Origin: Acidimicrobiia bacterium
GTDB lineage: Bacteria; Actinomycetota; Acidimicrobiia; Acidimicrobiales; Ilumatobacteraceae
Direction: 5' to 3'
Assembly: GCA_010030605.1 (NCBI GenBank)
Contig: RHCK01000104.1
Span: 1-6,139, forward strand
DNA length: 6,139 nucleotides
This document shows positions 1 to 5,609 of this stretch, one piece after another; position 1 is the first letter of the stretch, and each line of letters opens with the position of its first letter. A program made the position numbers and the translations under genes. Below the pieces are notes generated by a model that ran no database searches, was not told the origin of the DNA, and worked only from the letters and a program-made list of their open reading frames with translations.

Positions 1-35
1 AAAGTCCGATGCTCTACCGACTGAGCTAAAGGCGC
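1..35 (-). tRNA. tRNA-Lys, 5' half only (cut by window edge)
   Basis: Read on the minus strand, this is the 5' half of a tRNA. It has a 7-nt acceptor strand GCGCCTT, then TA, a D stem GCTC/GAGC around an AGTCGGTA-type loop, the 5' strand of the anticodon stem TCGGA, and the loop start CTTT. Counting places the first two anticodon bases as TT. The third base and the 3' half lie outside the window. Lys (TTT) fits best because this arm is typical of bacterial tRNA-Lys, but Gln (TTG) and Glu (TTC) are not formally excluded. Confidence 0.85.
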
Positions 36-131
36 GGAGGCGGAGCAGAACCCGGAGCGAAACTCGCCCGGAACACCGAACCGACGTGGAAGAGAGGCTA
101 GTTCGCCATTCGCCGAAGCACTCGGTGGCGG

Positions 132-155
132 AAAAATTCGGATAAATCCATCCGA
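132..155 (-). terminator. weak rho-independent terminator after the monooxygenase remnant
   Basis: On the minus strand, about 19 bases past the stop of the monooxygenase remnant, a 6-bp stem TCGGAT/ATCCGA encloses a 6-nt loop. It is followed by A and then TTTTT. The position fits an end to the leftward tetR operon. The stem is short and only half GC, so termination may be inefficient. Confidence 0.45.
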
Positions 156-173
156 TCCAGCATCACCATCAGG

Positions 174-773
174 TCAAACGACCAACGGCGTCGTCAGGGC
201 ATTGTGTTCATAGACCCAGTCGGTTGCCGAAGACCATCCGTCCGCAGCGAACATCGCGTCGCGCGCTATTTGATCTTCACCGTCGGGATAGTGGAAGACG
301 ATGCGGTTGAAGTACGAGGCGCCTTGAATCCGTGTTGCACGTTCCATGCGGGTTGATTCGTACTTCTTAAGGGCATGCGCCACCGAAGGGAGTTGAGATT
401 CGACTCCTTCGAGACAGCGAACCAGAACGGCAGCATCCTCGATGGCCTGGCACGAACCTTGGGCCATGAATGGCAGCATCGGATGCGCAGCATCACCGAG
501 CAGCGCCACCGAGCCATCGCACCACATGGAGAGGGGTTCTCTGTCGTTCAACGCCCATCGGTACACCGGCTCATCCACGGCGTCGATGATGTGCTGTAGC
601 TGGGGCGACCAACCATGGAACGCGTCGCGCAACGAGGCAAGGCTCGTCTGCTCCGTCCAGGACTCCCCCTGCCACTGCGTCTCCGGCGCGATGAACACGA
701 GGTTGAGATGGCTGCGGTTCCGTCCGATGAAGTAGGACACCACGTGCGCACCCGGTCCCACTCTGTTGGTCAC
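174..773 (-). pseudogene. C-terminal half of an FAD-dependent aromatic-ring monooxygenase (salicylate hydroxylase-like), N-terminally truncated
   Basis: The 199 readable residues match the second half of class A flavin monooxygenases such as salicylate or 3-hydroxybenzoate hydroxylases. A GPGAHVVSY strand lies near residues 6-14, an ESW segment near 37-39, and the flavin-contacting LLGDAAHPMLPFMAQG motif at 91-106, followed by the IEDAAVL helix. Family members are usually about 380-400 residues. The N-terminal half, with the GxGxxG dinucleotide-binding fold and the central DG motif, is absent: the upstream DNA holds a VOC remnant and then tetR. The only in-frame start is a GTG at 773 with a poor ribosome binding site, and the frame stays open upstream to a stop at 873-875. 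Without the FAD fold it should not be an active hydroxylase. It probably once acted on a hydroxylated or carboxylated aromatic. The family call is firm, and the pseudogene status is an inference from the missing half. Confidence 0.8.
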
Positions 774-876
774 GTAGAACCCCAGAACTTCGGTGTAGAA
801 GGTGACAAGACTCTCCAGGTCACGTGCCGGGGATAGTGCAGTGGCCGAGTCGAAGACGAAACGCTGGCTTGTTCAT
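774..876 (-). pseudogene. N-terminal remnant of a VOC-family (glyoxalase/extradiol dioxygenase) protein, frameshifted and fused to the monooxygenase remnant
   Basis: An ATG at 876 opens MNKPAFRLRLGHCTIPGT and then meets a TGA at 820-822. Dropping one base there (the T of ACG-T-GAC) continues as DLESLVTFYTEVLGFYVTNR. LGHCTI plus DLE-x3-FYTEVLGF is the first beta-alpha-beta unit of a VOC protein, with the His that usually serves as the first metal ligand. After about 37 residues VOC similarity stops and the same frame becomes the flavin monooxygenase C-terminal half; the junction is near the TNRVG codons. VOC proteins are normally about 120-150 residues, so two thirds are missing. The start lies 12 bp after the tetR stop and has a good ribosome binding site, so it was evidently the second gene of the tetR operon. 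Read literally, only an 18-residue peptide is made. Confidence 0.65.
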
Positions 877-885
877 GAATTCATT

Positions 886-890
886 CTCCT
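886..890 (-). promoter_or_regulatory. ribosome binding site of the VOC remnant
   Basis: AGGAG on the minus strand sits 9 nt before the ATG at 876 and overlaps the TAG stop of tetR (TAGGAG). This intact Shine-Dalgarno supports the ATG as the real original start and suggests translational coupling to tetR, although the gene behind it is broken. Confidence 0.65.
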
Positions 891-1575
891 AATTTTCCGT
901 GATGCCGAAACCCGCGCGCACCAAGTCCGCCCCGGCACGACGAAGTTGATCCAGAAAACCCTCGCGGTGGTTGGCCGCGGCCGATCCGGCCAAGGCGCTC
1001 CACAACCCGTGCCGTACTGCCGCCCTGAAGCCGTCATCGGTGAGCAATCCCGCCGACCACGCGAACAACGCACCGTTGTAGGACAGCGAAATCTGACGAC
1101 CGGTCGCGGCCGGGTCGACGTCGTCTCGAAGGATGCCTTTCTCGTGAGCAGCCCGCATCGCGGCGATCTCGAACTGTCCGGGATCGACGGCAATGGTGGT
1201 CCCCTCGCTGGCCAACCCGTTCACCGCTCGGACTATTTGGCGAAACGCCGCGCCGTCGGCGATGAACGCTTCGCTCGAGACCTCGACCACGAGGAACGCC
1301 GCCGCGATCGGGTCGGACGTCAGGTCGATCGACAGGAGAGCATCCTCCAAACCCTCGACGAGACGGTCGACGCAGGCGACCAACAGTTGGTCCCGTGTTC
1401 CCACGAGGTTGTAGACGGTGGCCGGGGCAACCTCGGCCAAGGTCGCAATCTGCTCGACGGACAACTCCGACAACGGGATGGTTCGCAAGAGCTCGAGAGC
1501 AGCGTCGATGATGGCGTGTCGCCGCTTTGCCTTGTTGCGGTCCCGCAGGTTGGGGGTCATGGGGTTGGGGGTCAT
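889..1575 (-). CDS. TetR/AcrR-family transcriptional regulator
   Basis: A 228-residue one-component repressor. The basic stretch RDRNKAKRRH (11-20) leads into the first helix AIIDAALELL. The helix-turn-helix covers about 39-65 (SVEQIATLAEVAPATVYNLVGTRDQLL without gaps in the family pattern), with the typical ATVYNLV recognition helix. Residues 70-228 form a variable helical ligand-binding domain whose effector cannot be read. I start at the ATG at 1575 because AAGGGAG lies 7 nt upstream. A longer GTG start at 1599 (+8 residues) has no ribosome binding site, and an ATG at 1560 is also in frame. It is transcribed away from the Rieske operon with a strong palindrome between them, so it very likely represses both that operon and itself. 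It shares a transcript with the VOC/monooxygenase remnants. An aromatic or acyl-CoA effector would fit the neighbours but is inference. Confidence 0.92.
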   Translation of the reverse strand: MTPNPMTPNLRDRNKAKRRHAIIDAALELLRTIPLSELSVEQIATLAEVAPATVYNLVGTRDQLLVACVDRLVEGLEDALLSIDLTSDPIAAAFLVVEVSSEAFIADGAAFRQIVRAVNGLASEGTTIAVDPGQFEIAAMRAAHEKGILRDDVDPAATGRQISLSYNGALFAWSAGLLTDDGFRAAVRHGLWSALAGSAAANHREGFLDQLRRAGADLVRAGFGITEN

Positions 1576-1578
1576 GGG
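1548..1578. repeat. 15-bp tandem duplication at the tetR start
   Basis: Two adjacent copies of a 15-bp unit (plus strand GGTTGGGGGTCATGG) cover 1548-1578, with the flanking G shared. On the coding strand the unit encodes MTPNP followed by MTPNL, so the duplication creates two in-frame ATG codons, at 1575 and 1560. Only the outer one is well placed behind the Shine-Dalgarno. Confidence 0.8.
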
Positions 1579-1582
1579 AGTG

Positions 1583-1589
1583 CTCCCTT
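1583..1589 (-). promoter_or_regulatory. ribosome binding site of tetR
   Basis: AAGGGAG on the minus strand, 7 nt before the ATG at 1575, decides that start over the upstream GTG at 1599. The GGGAG of this site could pair with the CTCCC just before the ATG. That small hairpin might partly mask the site, but its loop is very tight. Confidence 0.7.
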
Positions 1590-1616
1590 GCGATTCCACA
1601 ACTTAGAGATTACTCT
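1588..1616 (+). promoter_or_regulatory. predicted promoter of the Rieske oxygenase operon
   Basis: TTGCGA at 1588-1593 and TACTCT at 1611-1616 resemble -35 and -10 hexamers with a 17-bp spacer, placing a transcript start near 1623. The -10 element lies inside the TetR palindrome, so repressor binding would block RNA polymerase. The assignment rests on pattern only. Confidence 0.45.
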
Positions 1617-1621
1617 AAGTT
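1600..1621. promoter_or_regulatory. TetR operator palindrome
   Basis: Perfect inverted repeat: arms AACTTAGAG and CTCTAAGTT separated by ATTA, total 22 bp. It sits in the short gap between tetR and the divergent Rieske gene. Its size and placement are typical of an autoregulatory TetR-family operator, and it covers the predicted -10 of the Rieske promoter. A coincidental perfect 9-bp-arm palindrome at exactly this position is unlikely. Confidence 0.8.
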
Positions 1622-1636
1622 TAGACGAACGTTGAC

Positions 1637-1642
1637 GAAAGG
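1637..1642 (+). promoter_or_regulatory. ribosome binding site of the Rieske oxygenase gene
   Basis: GAAAGG ends 9 nt before the GTG at 1652, a usable distance. The TTG at 1643 directly abuts it and would have no spacer. This favours the GTG start. Confidence 0.5.
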
Positions 1643-1651
1643 TTGGTTCCA

Positions 1652-2848
1652 GTGAAGCACGAAACGCAAGTCCGACTCATCGAAGAGCTGATCGGGCAGT
1701 TGGACACCGGCACCAACGCCGACGCCGGGGGATTCCGCCGGAATCCGACGTCGGTGTATGTCGACCCGGAACACGCGGCCAAAGAGTGGGAGGCCTTCTT
1801 TCGCAATCACCCCCAGATCGTCGGGCTTTCGGGTGACCTTCCCGAACCGGGATCCTTCATGACGGTCGACGACTTCGGTGTGCCGATCATCGCAAGTCGT
1901 GACGCCGACGGACGGTTCATGGCCATGGTCAACGCCTGTCGCCATCGCGGTGCTCTCGTCGTGGAGGAGGAACGTGGCACGTCACGTCGATTCACGTGCC
2001 GATTCCACAGCTGGACATACGACAACGGCGGCGCCCTGGTGGGTATGCCCAAGCGTGAACACTTCGGTGCCATCGACACGAATTGCCACGGACTCATACG
2101 ACTACCAGCCGTCGAAAAAGATGGAGTCCTCTGGGTTCATCCGCAACCCGATGGCACGATCGACGTCGACTCGCTCCTCACCCCGGAGTTGACCGCCGAA
2201 TTGAGTTCCTGGAACTTGGGTGAACTACAAGCCGATGGACGCATGACATTCGATGTCGCCTGCAACTGGAAGCTGGCGATCGACACGTTCGGCGAGACGT
2301 ATCACTTTCCCTCCCTCCATCAGAACACGATCAACCTCGGGTTCCACGGAAACGTCTCAGGTCACGAGAAGTTCGGACGCAACCACCGATTCCTTCTGTG
2401 TCGGCGAGGTATCGATCACGTGCGCACCCTGCCGCAAGAGCAGTGGAACATCACGGAAGCAGCGACCCCCGCCTATTGGCTGTTCCCGAACATTCAGTTG
2501 ATAGTGACCGATTTCGGTGCGTTCTTCATCCGAATCTGCCCGGACCCGAAGAACCCCGCTCACCACATCAGCAAGATCACGATCTTCTTCCGGCCCGGGA
2601 CATCGGGGAGCCAGGAGGAACTCGATGCGCACAGGGAATTACAACGACACCTGAGCCAATTCTTCACGGACATCATCCGGGACGAGGACTACGTGATGAG
2701 TGCGAGCCAACAGGTGACCGCCAACAGCGGGGCACTGACCCACATTGTCTTTGGGCGCAACGAACCCGCGTTGCACCACTATCACAACACCTACCGAGCT
2801 GCGCTCGGCATGGAGTTGCTACCGCTCTTGTCGGACGTCAACGACTAA
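1652..2848 (+). CDS. Rieske non-heme iron oxygenase, alpha (catalytic) subunit
   Basis: A 398-residue aromatic-ring-hydroxylating-type oxygenase. The N-terminal Rieske domain (about 35-165) binds a [2Fe-2S] cluster through C96-R-H98 and C116-x2-H119, the classic CxH-x17-CxxH pattern. The catalytic domain has NWK at 205-207 and then H218 and H223 in GETYHFPSLH, two of the three mononuclear iron ligands. The third is probably D346 in the EDYVMSASQQ segment, which is less certain. The residue three before the first His, which bridges the two metal centres in neighbouring subunits, is E215 rather than the Asp of naphthalene dioxygenase. Glu at this position is known from carnitine monooxygenase CntA and some other demethylase-type members. 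The GTG start is preferred on ribosome-site spacing; a TTG at 1643 would add three residues. The enzyme needs a reductase and usually a ferredoxin; neither is here, nor is a beta subunit. It is first in an operon with an enoyl-CoA hydratase, so an aromatic or alicyclic acid or its CoA ester is plausible, but the substrate cannot be read. Confidence 0.92.
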   Translation: MKHETQVRLIEELIGQLDTGTNADAGGFRRNPTSVYVDPEHAAKEWEAFFRNHPQIVGLSGDLPEPGSFMTVDDFGVPIIASRDADGRFMAMVNACRHRGALVVEEERGTSRRFTCRFHSWTYDNGGALVGMPKREHFGAIDTNCHGLIRLPAVEKDGVLWVHPQPDGTIDVDSLLTPELTAELSSWNLGELQADGRMTFDVACNWKLAIDTFGETYHFPSLHQNTINLGFHGNVSGHEKFGRNHRFLLCRRGIDHVRTLPQEQWNITEAATPAYWLFPNIQLIVTDFGAFFIRICPDPKNPAHHISKITIFFRPGTSGSQEELDAHRELQRHLSQFFTDIIRDEDYVMSASQQVTANSGALTHIVFGRNEPALHHYHNTYRAALGMELLPLLSDVND

Positions 2849-2853
2849 AGCGG

Positions 2854-3642
2854 ATGACAAAGCTGGCACTACACATCGAACGCCGCGGACGCGTCGTCAT
2901 CATCGAGAACGATGATGCGCCCAGAAATCGGATGACGTTCGAATACATGGACGAACTCGAACACGCAATCCTCGAGATTCGGGGCTCATCGGATATCCGC
3001 GCTGTCGTCATCACGGCCGCCGGCGACGAACACTTCTCGGTCGGCATGGATCTGAAGCAACTTTCGTCGAGTGCGGCAGAACGGGGTGGCTTCGAGGCAG
3101 TTCTCGACCAACGGTTACGGGTCCTGTCGATGATCGAACAACTCGACAAGCCCGTCGTCGCGACGATGTTCGGATACTGCCTGGGTGGTGGACTCGAGTT
3201 GCCCTTGGCCTGTCACTTCCGGCTCGCCGCCGTCGCGGGCGCGAAGATCGGATTGCCCGAGCTCGACCTCGGCACAGTTCCAGCGTGGGGAGGAACAGCT
3301 CGTCTGACCCGAACGGTCGGGCGGGCCCATGCTCTCGACATGATCCTGCGGGCGCGCAAGATCGACGGCCCGACGGCTCTCGCGATCGGCCTCGTGCACG
3401 AACTGCATCCGATCGGTGAGTTGAAGGCGAAAGCGATCGAGCTCGCGGAGGAACTCGCTTCTCAACCACCGTTGGCAGTGGCTGGAGTGCTGAGGGCTGT
3501 GGTCGGCGCGGAACACCTGCCACTGGAGGATGCCCTGCGGGTGGAGCGGGAAGCGGTGCGACGCTGTAGCGGGTCGGCGGATCAGCGGGAAGGAATGCGT
3601 GCCTTCCTCGAAAAGCGGCGACCCGATTTCACCGGACATTGA
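2854..3642 (+). CDS. enoyl-CoA hydratase/isomerase (crotonase) family protein
   Basis: A 262-residue crotonase-fold enzyme of full length. The first oxyanion-hole segment is FSVGMDL at 61-67 and the second is GYCLGGGLEL at 107-116. Both glutamates that hydrate the double bond in classical enoyl-CoA hydratase appear conserved: E115 in GGGLE and E136 in GLPELDLGTVP. It ends with the usual FLEKRRPDFTG tail, so it is intact. Hydration of a 2-enoyl-CoA is therefore the first guess, although isomerases and ring-cleaving hydrolases share the fold. The ATG lies 5 bp after the Rieske gene stop with only a weak AAGCGG upstream, indicating a co-transcribed and perhaps coupled gene under TetR control. 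Its 3' end overlaps the convergent PPOX gene by 14 bp. A frame open upstream to 2398 is just the Rieske gene read in another frame. Confidence 0.93.
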   Translation: MTKLALHIERRGRVVIIENDDAPRNRMTFEYMDELEHAILEIRGSSDIRAVVITAAGDEHFSVGMDLKQLSSSAAERGGFEAVLDQRLRVLSMIEQLDKPVVATMFGYCLGGGLELPLACHFRLAAVAGAKIGLPELDLGTVPAWGGTARLTRTVGRAHALDMILRARKIDGPTALAIGLVHELHPIGELKAKAIELAEELASQPPLAVAGVLRAVVGAEHLPLEDALRVEREAVRRCSGSADQREGMRAFLEKRRPDFTGH

Positions 3643-3967
3643 CACTGGCAAGCCGCTCGACTCCATTCACGTCGTCGTCAACTCGCTCGAGTCTCACTCG
3701 CACCCACCACAAACGCGACCAGTCAGAGCGATCCCACAGGTCCACGAGAAGGGTGGCGCGCCGGTCGGTCACGAGGTTCTTCTCACGTTGCAACGACGAC
3801 GTCGCCTTGGGTTTGACGGTGTCGATGGGAATGCCAAAGAATCCACCGGCGTCGATCGCATAGACGACGGGCACCGAGTCGATACCGCGTTCGGGATGAA
3901 GGGTGGATAGAACCCCGTGATCATGGAGAGCCACGCGACGCAAGGCTTCATCAGACGTGATTTTCAT
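3629..3967 (-). CDS. PPOX-class (pyridoxamine 5'-phosphate oxidase-like) probable F420- or flavin-dependent protein
   Basis: A small split-barrel protein of 112 residues. It resembles the actinobacterial PPOX-class family of probable F420-dependent enzymes (the TIGR03668/Rv0121 type). Recognisable are an N-terminal helix, VLSTLHPERGIDSVPVVYAI as the first hairpin, DTVKPKATSSLQREKNLVTD (Lys-rich, likely the phosphate contact) and ATLLVDLWDRSDWSRLWWVRV, the strongest family signature. Members usually run about 30 residues further; here the frame ends shortly after WWVRV, inside the convergent hydratase gene, so the protein looks C-terminally shortened. I start at the ATG at 3967, with only a weak GGGG before it. 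A GTG at 4024 lies inside the synthetase operator and another at 3988 has no ribosome site. It is divergent from the acyl-CoA synthetase and may share its operator. Cofactor and substrate are unknown. Confidence 0.8.
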   Translation of the reverse strand: MKITSDEALRRVALHDHGVLSTLHPERGIDSVPVVYAIDAGGFFGIPIDTVKPKATSSLQREKNLVTDRRATLLVDLWDRSDWSRLWWVRVRLERVDDDVNGVERLASVNVR

Positions 3968-3993
3968 GATCCCCGAATCTTTACCCACGAATC

Positions 3994-4022
3994 TTGACCA
4001 GACGGTTGTCCGGTAATATATC
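3994..4022 (+). promoter_or_regulatory. predicted promoter of the acyl-CoA synthetase
   Basis: TTGACC at 3994-3999 is a near-consensus -35. After 17 bp, TATATC at 4017-4022 can serve as -10 (TAATAT at 4014 is an alternative with a short spacer). The -10 runs into the operator at 4019-4032, which fits repression by occlusion. Confidence 0.5.
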
Positions 4023-4032
4023 ACGCATGATA
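4019..4032. promoter_or_regulatory. MarR/OhrR-type operator at the acyl-CoA synthetase promoter
   Basis: TATCACGCATGATA is an imperfect palindrome (arms TATCA/TGATA with GC at the centre). It is identical, as reverse complement, to the 14-mer abutting the marR start at 6101-6114, and it differs by one base from the core of the perfect palindrome at 6122-6139. It overlaps the predicted -10 of the synthetase and lies between the synthetase and the divergent PPOX gene, so it may control both. Confidence 0.75.
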
Positions 4033-4043
4033 CAAATCGAAAC

Positions 4044-4047
4044 GGAG
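4044..4047 (+). promoter_or_regulatory. ribosome binding site of the acyl-CoA synthetase
   Basis: GGAG with 5 nt to the ATG at 4053 supports that start. It lies 11 bp downstream of the operator. Confidence 0.6.
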
Positions 4048-4052
4048 CGGCT

Positions 4053-5588
4053 ATGAACCTTGCAACGTGGGTTCACCGGAACTCGGCGCTTCGGCCGGAC
4101 GCGCCTGCCATCGCTCTCGGCAAGTCGGTTCATGCGACATGGTCGCAGTTTGCAACAACCATTTCGTCGGTTGCGACGGCTCTTCACGAGACCTACCAGC
4201 TCGAAACAGGAGCTCGCGTTGCCATCGTGATGCGCAACCGAGCCGAATATCTCGAAACAATGTTCGCTGCATGGCATGCGGGCCTCGTCGCCGTTCCAAT
4301 CAATGCACGACTCCACCGTGACGAAATTGCCTACATCGTGGGCCACAGCGGATCCTCGATCGTGGTGGCAGACGATGAACATGCTGACGATGTTCGGTCA
4401 CTCATGGGCGACGTGTCGTGTCTGCGCTCCGTGATCGTCGCACCCGGTCAGGACTGGGACCGAATGGTTTCATCGGCCCCGTCGCCGATGGTCGAACGAT
4501 TGGCAACGGAGTCGGCATGGCTCTTCTACACGAGCGGAACCACCGGACGACCAAAAGGAGCCACGCTCTCCAACCGCAACCTGTTGATGATGTCGCTCAG
4601 TTACTTTGCCGATATCGATCCGATCTCGCCCAACGATGCCGTGTTGCACGCCGCGCCTCTTTCGCATGGGTCCGGTCTCTATGGTCTTCCCCACATCGCC
4701 CGCGGCGCGGTGAGCGTGATTCCAGAATCCGGTGGCGTGGAAGGCGAGGAGATCGCTGCACTCATTTCGCGTTGGCCCGGAACTTCGTTCTTTGCTTCAC
4801 CAACCATGGTGAAACGTCTGACCAGCGATACCGCCATCACCTCCGCGGATCTCTCGAACCTGAAGACCATCATCTACGGCGGAGCGCCGATGTACATGGC
4901 CGACCTCGAAGACGCGCTCGCCGTGTTCGGGCCAAAATTGGCTCAAATCTACGGTCAAGGCGAAACCCCGATGACGATCACCGCCTTGTCAAAGGCACAG
5001 CATGCGAACACAACTCATCCTCGTTGGCGCGACCACATGCAAAGTGTCGGATTCCCGCGCACCGACGTGGAAGTGCGTGTTGTCGACGAGGACGGTCGCT
5101 CACTCCCCATCGACGAGATCGGAGAGGTCGTCGTGCGCGGCGACGTGGTGATGTCTGGCTACTGGGACAACGATGCTGCCACCGCCGAAACCATTCGGGA
5201 CGGCTGGCTGTACACCGGCGACATGGGCAGCTTCGACGAGAATGGTTGCCTCACGCTGCGCGATCGATCGAAGGATCTCGTGATCAGTGGTGGAATGAAC
5301 ATCTATCCGCGCGAAGTCGAAGAAGTGTTGCTGCAACATCCGACAGTCAAGGCAGTTGCGGTGGTTGGCAGACCCGACCCTGAATGGGGTGAGTCGTTGG
5401 TCGCATTCGTTGTCGCCGAGGATGGTGCCCGGGTTCCCACCGTCGACGAACTCGATCGTCTGTGCATCGAACGCATCGCACGTTACAAGCGGCCGAAGGA
5501 GTATCGAATCGTGGAGTCACTGCCCACGAACAACTATGGCAAAGTGGTCAAGCGAGAGTTGCGAGAACTACTCGAATCCGAGGCCTGA
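4053..5588 (+). CDS. AMP-dependent acyl-CoA synthetase/ligase (class I adenylate-forming, FadD-like)
   Basis: A full-length enzyme of 511 residues that activates a carboxylic acid with ATP to an acyl-adenylate and then to the CoA thioester. All core motifs are present: the P-loop YTSGTTGRPKG at 159-169, the aromatic/adenine-site YGQGE at 300-304, YTGD at 387-390 (ribose-binding Asp 390), the hinge and C-terminal lid DRSKDLVISGGMNIYPREVEE at about 404-424, and the catalytic lysine K497 in PTNNYGKVVK. No membrane segment or carrier-protein domain is seen. The acyl pocket cannot be assigned by eye; medium or long fatty acids, aryl or alicyclic acids are all possible. The ATG at 4053 has a good ribosome site, and the promoter carries an operator identical to that of the marR gene it converges on. 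It likely feeds acyl-CoAs into a beta-oxidation-like route to which the neighbouring hydratase could belong, but no shared operon shows this. Confidence 0.95.
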   Translation: MNLATWVHRNSALRPDAPAIALGKSVHATWSQFATTISSVATALHETYQLETGARVAIVMRNRAEYLETMFAAWHAGLVAVPINARLHRDEIAYIVGHSGSSIVVADDEHADDVRSLMGDVSCLRSVIVAPGQDWDRMVSSAPSPMVERLATESAWLFYTSGTTGRPKGATLSNRNLLMMSLSYFADIDPISPNDAVLHAAPLSHGSGLYGLPHIARGAVSVIPESGGVEGEEIAALISRWPGTSFFASPTMVKRLTSDTAITSADLSNLKTIIYGGAPMYMADLEDALAVFGPKLAQIYGQGETPMTITALSKAQHANTTHPRWRDHMQSVGFPRTDVEVRVVDEDGRSLPIDEIGEVVVRGDVVMSGYWDNDAATAETIRDGWLYTGDMGSFDENGCLTLRDRSKDLVISGGMNIYPREVEEVLLQHPTVKAVAVVGRPDPEWGESLVAFVVAEDGARVPTVDELDRLCIERIARYKRPKEYRIVESLPTNNYGKVVKRELRELLESEA

Positions 5589-5609
5589 GCGGCAGTCTGT
5601 TTCGTCGCC

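Noticed and set aside
1..173. Integration site or mobile element at the tRNA-Lys
   Set aside because: Integrases usually target the tRNA 3' half, which is outside the window. No integrase, transposase or direct repeat of the tRNA segment is seen. The 36-131 stretch shows nothing recognisable.
802..1635. 277-codon plus-strand open frame opposite tetR
   Set aside because: It mirrors the tetR gene, has no recognisable motif or ribosome binding site, and is rich in Arg/Gly/Asp as expected for antisense of a GC-rich gene.
2398..2853. Upstream extension of the enoyl-CoA hydratase frame
   Set aside because: These codons are the Rieske gene in another frame. The crotonase fold begins at the ATG at 2854, directly after the Rieske stop.
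3968..4024. GTG at 4024 as start of the PPOX protein
   Set aside because: It lies inside the operator and -10 region of the synthetase with no ribosome site. The extra 19 residues do not look like the family, whose helix begins near the ATG at 3967.
4418..5383. 321-codon plus-strand open frame inside the acyl-CoA synthetase
   Set aside because: It is a shifted reading of the synthetase gene, very Arg-rich, with no family resemblance.
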